Positions 5,592 through 6,802 of a stretch of DNA of 6,802 bases are shown piece by piece. Made by a program: the position numbers and the translations under genes. The DNA is from Erwinia sp. (GTDB lineage: Bacteria; Pseudomonadota; Gammaproteobacteria; Enterobacterales; Enterobacteriaceae): the NCBI GenBank assembly GCA_003512805.1, contig DOOK01000038.1, forward strand, positions 1 through 6,802, given 5' to 3'. The notes beneath the pieces were generated by a model. That model saw only the letters and a program-made list of their open reading frames with translations. It was not told where the DNA came from and did not search any database. Position 1 is the stretch's first letter. Each line of letters begins with the position of its first letter.

Positions 5592-6504
5592 ATAATGTCT
5601 CAAAGCGCTCATGCAGATAGTCAGTAAAACGACGGATCCTTTTTGGCGTCTGCCTGGCCTGGGCATAAACCGCATAAATGTCCGCCGACGGCAGCGAATA
5701 TGAGGTGAGTACCTGAACCAGTTTCCCGGCCAGGATAGCGTCACGCGCATCCCACCACGAACGCTGGATAAGACCGTGCCCGTCCAATGCCAGACGCATG
5801 GCAACCTCACCATCATTGGTCGTCAGGCTTCCCTGCACTTTCTGGCGCTGCTCTTCGCCCGCCTGGCTGAATCGCCATATAGCGGCATCCGATTCATGCT
5901 GGCGCAGCACAATACAGTTATGTTGTGCCAAATCTTCAATCTTTCGGGGTACCCCGTGACGTGCCAGATAATCCGGCGAGGCGCATATCACACGACGGTT
6001 CGCAGCAATACGACGCGCGATCAGACGAGAGTCCGGCACGCTGCCTACGCGAATATCCACATCAATGCCAGCATTAAGAAAGTTCAGGGGCTGACTGGAA
6101 AGCTGTAAATTAAGGGATAAAGCCGGATGTTGCGTGGCGAACTGTGAAACCAGCGGCGCAACGTAGCGACGTCCAAACCCAAAAGAAGCATTGATATTTA
6201 AGGTGCCATGCAGCGTAGCGCTTTCGCTGCCCAGCTCTTCTTCCAGCTGTGCGAGCTGGCTGAGAATAGGTTCCGCGCCCTCAGCGTACAGGATGCCTTC
6301 CGGCGTCAACTCCAGCCGTCGGGTGGTTCTTCTGACCAGCTGTACACCCAGCTTTGCTTCCAGGTGCGTCAGTCGTTTACTGACGGCAGGCAGGCTTAAA
6401 CCCAGCTCCCGGGCCACCTCCGTCAGGCTTGAAAGCCGGGCAACGCGTATAAAAAAATGCAGGTCTTCACTGGTTGTCGCCAACTCTTTACCTTTAGTTA
6501 ACAT
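5572..6504 (-). CDS. dmlR: LysR-type transcriptional regulator, DmlR-like
   Basis: This 310-residue cytoplasmic regulator has the LysR plan: a winged helix-turn-helix at about 12-70 (ARELGLSLPAVSKRLTHLE, then TTRRLELTPEG), a linker helix, and a periplasmic-binding-like effector domain. The SFGFGRRYVAP segment (107-117), IDVDIRVG (147-154) and RSWWD (248-252) recall E. coli DmlR, which activates dmlA in response to D-malate. It is divergent from a dmlA-type gene, which strengthens the name. The start is uncertain. ATG at 6502-6504 has no good ribosome binding site, while TTG at 6481-6483 (codon 8) follows AAAGG at 7 bases and would begin MATTSEDL, close in length to the E. coli protein. The effector may be D-malate, tartrate or a related acid. 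The 3' end overlaps the small Cys/His gene. Confidence 0.93.
   Translation of the reverse strand: MLTKGKELATTSEDLHFFIRVARLSSLTEVARELGLSLPAVSKRLTHLEAKLGVQLVRRTTRRLELTPEGILYAEGAEPILSQLAQLEEELGSESATLHGTLNINASFGFGRRYVAPLVSQFATQHPALSLNLQLSSQPLNFLNAGIDVDIRVGSVPDSRLIARRIAANRRVICASPDYLARHGVPRKIEDLAQHNCIVLRQHESDAAIWRFSQAGEEQRQKVQGSLTTNDGEVAMRLALDGHGLIQRSWWDARDAILAGKLVQVLTSYSLPSADIYAVYAQARQTPKRIRRFTDYLHERFETLFMGEEE
6481..6495 (-). promoter_or_regulatory. Alternative ribosome binding site and TTG start of the LysR gene
   Basis: On the minus strand, AAAGG (complement of 6491-6495) is followed after 7 bases by TTG (complement of 6481-6483), in frame with the LysR protein at codon 8. The upstream ATG at 6502-6504 has nothing comparable. 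The TTG start would also leave a 21-base longer leader. Confidence 0.45.
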
Positions 6505-6586
6505 TGCATTGAATTCCAGCCTAATTATTTAAACATAATGCTGCAATAGACTCGGAGCGGAAAGTTAACTTTGCTGGAGAAACGCC
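6505..6586. promoter_or_regulatory. Divergent dmlR-dmlA control region with LysR-type box
   Basis: The 82-bp gap holds an inverted repeat ATTAT-N6-ATAAT at 6524-6539, which satisfies the T-N11-A rule for LysR-type binding sites. Around it lies a wider inverted pair, ATTGCA (6503-6508) and TGCAAT (6542-6547). TTGAAT (6509-6514) and CATAAT (6534-6539), 19 bp apart, could form a weak plus-strand promoter for dmlA whose -10 lies inside the box. This layout suits a regulator that represses or repositions at its own divergent promoter. The motifs are seen; binding is inferred. Confidence 0.5.
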
Positions 6587-6802
6587 ATGACAGTAGCAAA
6601 ATACAACATTGCCGTGATCCCGGGCGACGGAATTGGTAAAGAAGTGATGCCGGAAGGCGTCAAAGTGCTCAGCGCCGCCGCAGAGAAGTTCGGTATCGAG
6701 CTGGAGTGGGTCTGGTTTGATTTTGCCAGCGCCGAATATTATCAGCAGCACGGAAAAATGCTGCCGGACGACTGGCTCTCCTTGCTGAAGCCCTTTGACG
6801 CT
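6587..6802 (+). CDS. dmlA: D-malate/tartrate dehydrogenase (decarboxylating), N-terminal part (cut by window edge)
   Basis: The first 72 residues show the isocitrate/isopropylmalate dehydrogenase superfamily opening, IAVIPGDGIGKEVMPEG (8-24), and the SAEYYQQHGKMLPDDW segment (48-63), which matches the SCEYYSHHGKMMPDDW pattern I recall for E. coli DmlA. Related LeuB proteins lack this HGKMLPDDW segment. The enzyme oxidatively decarboxylates D-malate to pyruvate and CO2 with NAD and often acts on tartrate and isopropylmalate. The family is about 360 residues, so some 290 are missing beyond the right edge, including the metal-binding aspartates. ATG at 6587 is supported by GGAG (6576-6579) seven bases upstream and by an in-frame TAA at 6566-6568. 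It is divergent from a DmlR-like regulator, its likely activator. Confidence 0.92.
   Translation, partial: MTVAKYNIAVIPGDGIGKEVMPEGVKVLSAAAEKFGIELEWVWFDFASAEYYQQHGKMLPDDWLSLLKPFDA

Noticed and set aside
6521..6751. 76-codon minus-strand frame opposite the dmlA start
   Set aside because: Antisense to a well-identified dmlA N-terminus and to the control region; no ribosome binding site support.

Overview
The window looks like chromosomal DNA from an enterobacterium (order Enterobacterales). The protein families, the puuE/gabT-like and dmlR/dmlA-like pairs and the moderate-to-high GC of the coding parts all fit. I would guess Erwiniaceae or a near relative, but that is an inference from general look, not a search. 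There is no rRNA, tRNA, insertion sequence, CRISPR array or phage gene that I can see.

Layout, left to right. (1) 1-525, minus: N-terminal part of a GABA aminotransferase (GabT/PuuE type), cut by the left edge. (2) 635-2107, plus: a divergent MocR-type regulator (GntR winged helix fused to an aminotransferase-like domain), starting at TTG and probably controlling the transaminase gene from a shared 109-bp promoter region. (3) 2108-2397: a gap with weak terminator-like hairpins and what may be the remains of a broken gene. (4) 2398-3192, minus: arylamine N-acetyltransferase (NhoA type) with an intact Cys-His-Asp triad. (5) 3255-4286, minus: a Gfo/Idh/MocA-family NAD(P)-dependent oxidoreductase, 62 bp upstream of the acetyltransferase and possibly co-transcribed with it. 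(6) 4514-4855, plus: a small uncharacterised protein with an N-terminal membrane anchor and two cysteines. (7) 4856-5348: about 490 bp without a convincing gene. It holds alternative hairpins, a likely terminator, and an AT-rich stretch with a 13-bp direct repeat. (8) 5349-5591, plus: an 80-residue Cys/His-rich protein whose 3' end overlaps the next gene tail to tail. (9) 5572-6504, minus: a LysR-type regulator resembling DmlR. (10) 6587-6802, plus: start of a divergent D-malate/tartrate dehydrogenase (DmlA type), cut by the right edge.

Two classic regulator-target pairs flank the window. One is a GABA-sensing type MocR regulator facing a GABA transaminase; the other is a LysR regulator facing a decarboxylating hydroxyacid dehydrogenase. 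Both are catabolic switches: GABA to succinate semialdehyde, and D-malate (or tartrate-like acids) to pyruvate-level metabolites. The middle is a loose collection of accessory single genes. The least explained parts are the two small proteins and the AT-rich region upstream of the second one. I saw no clear multi-gene novel system here.
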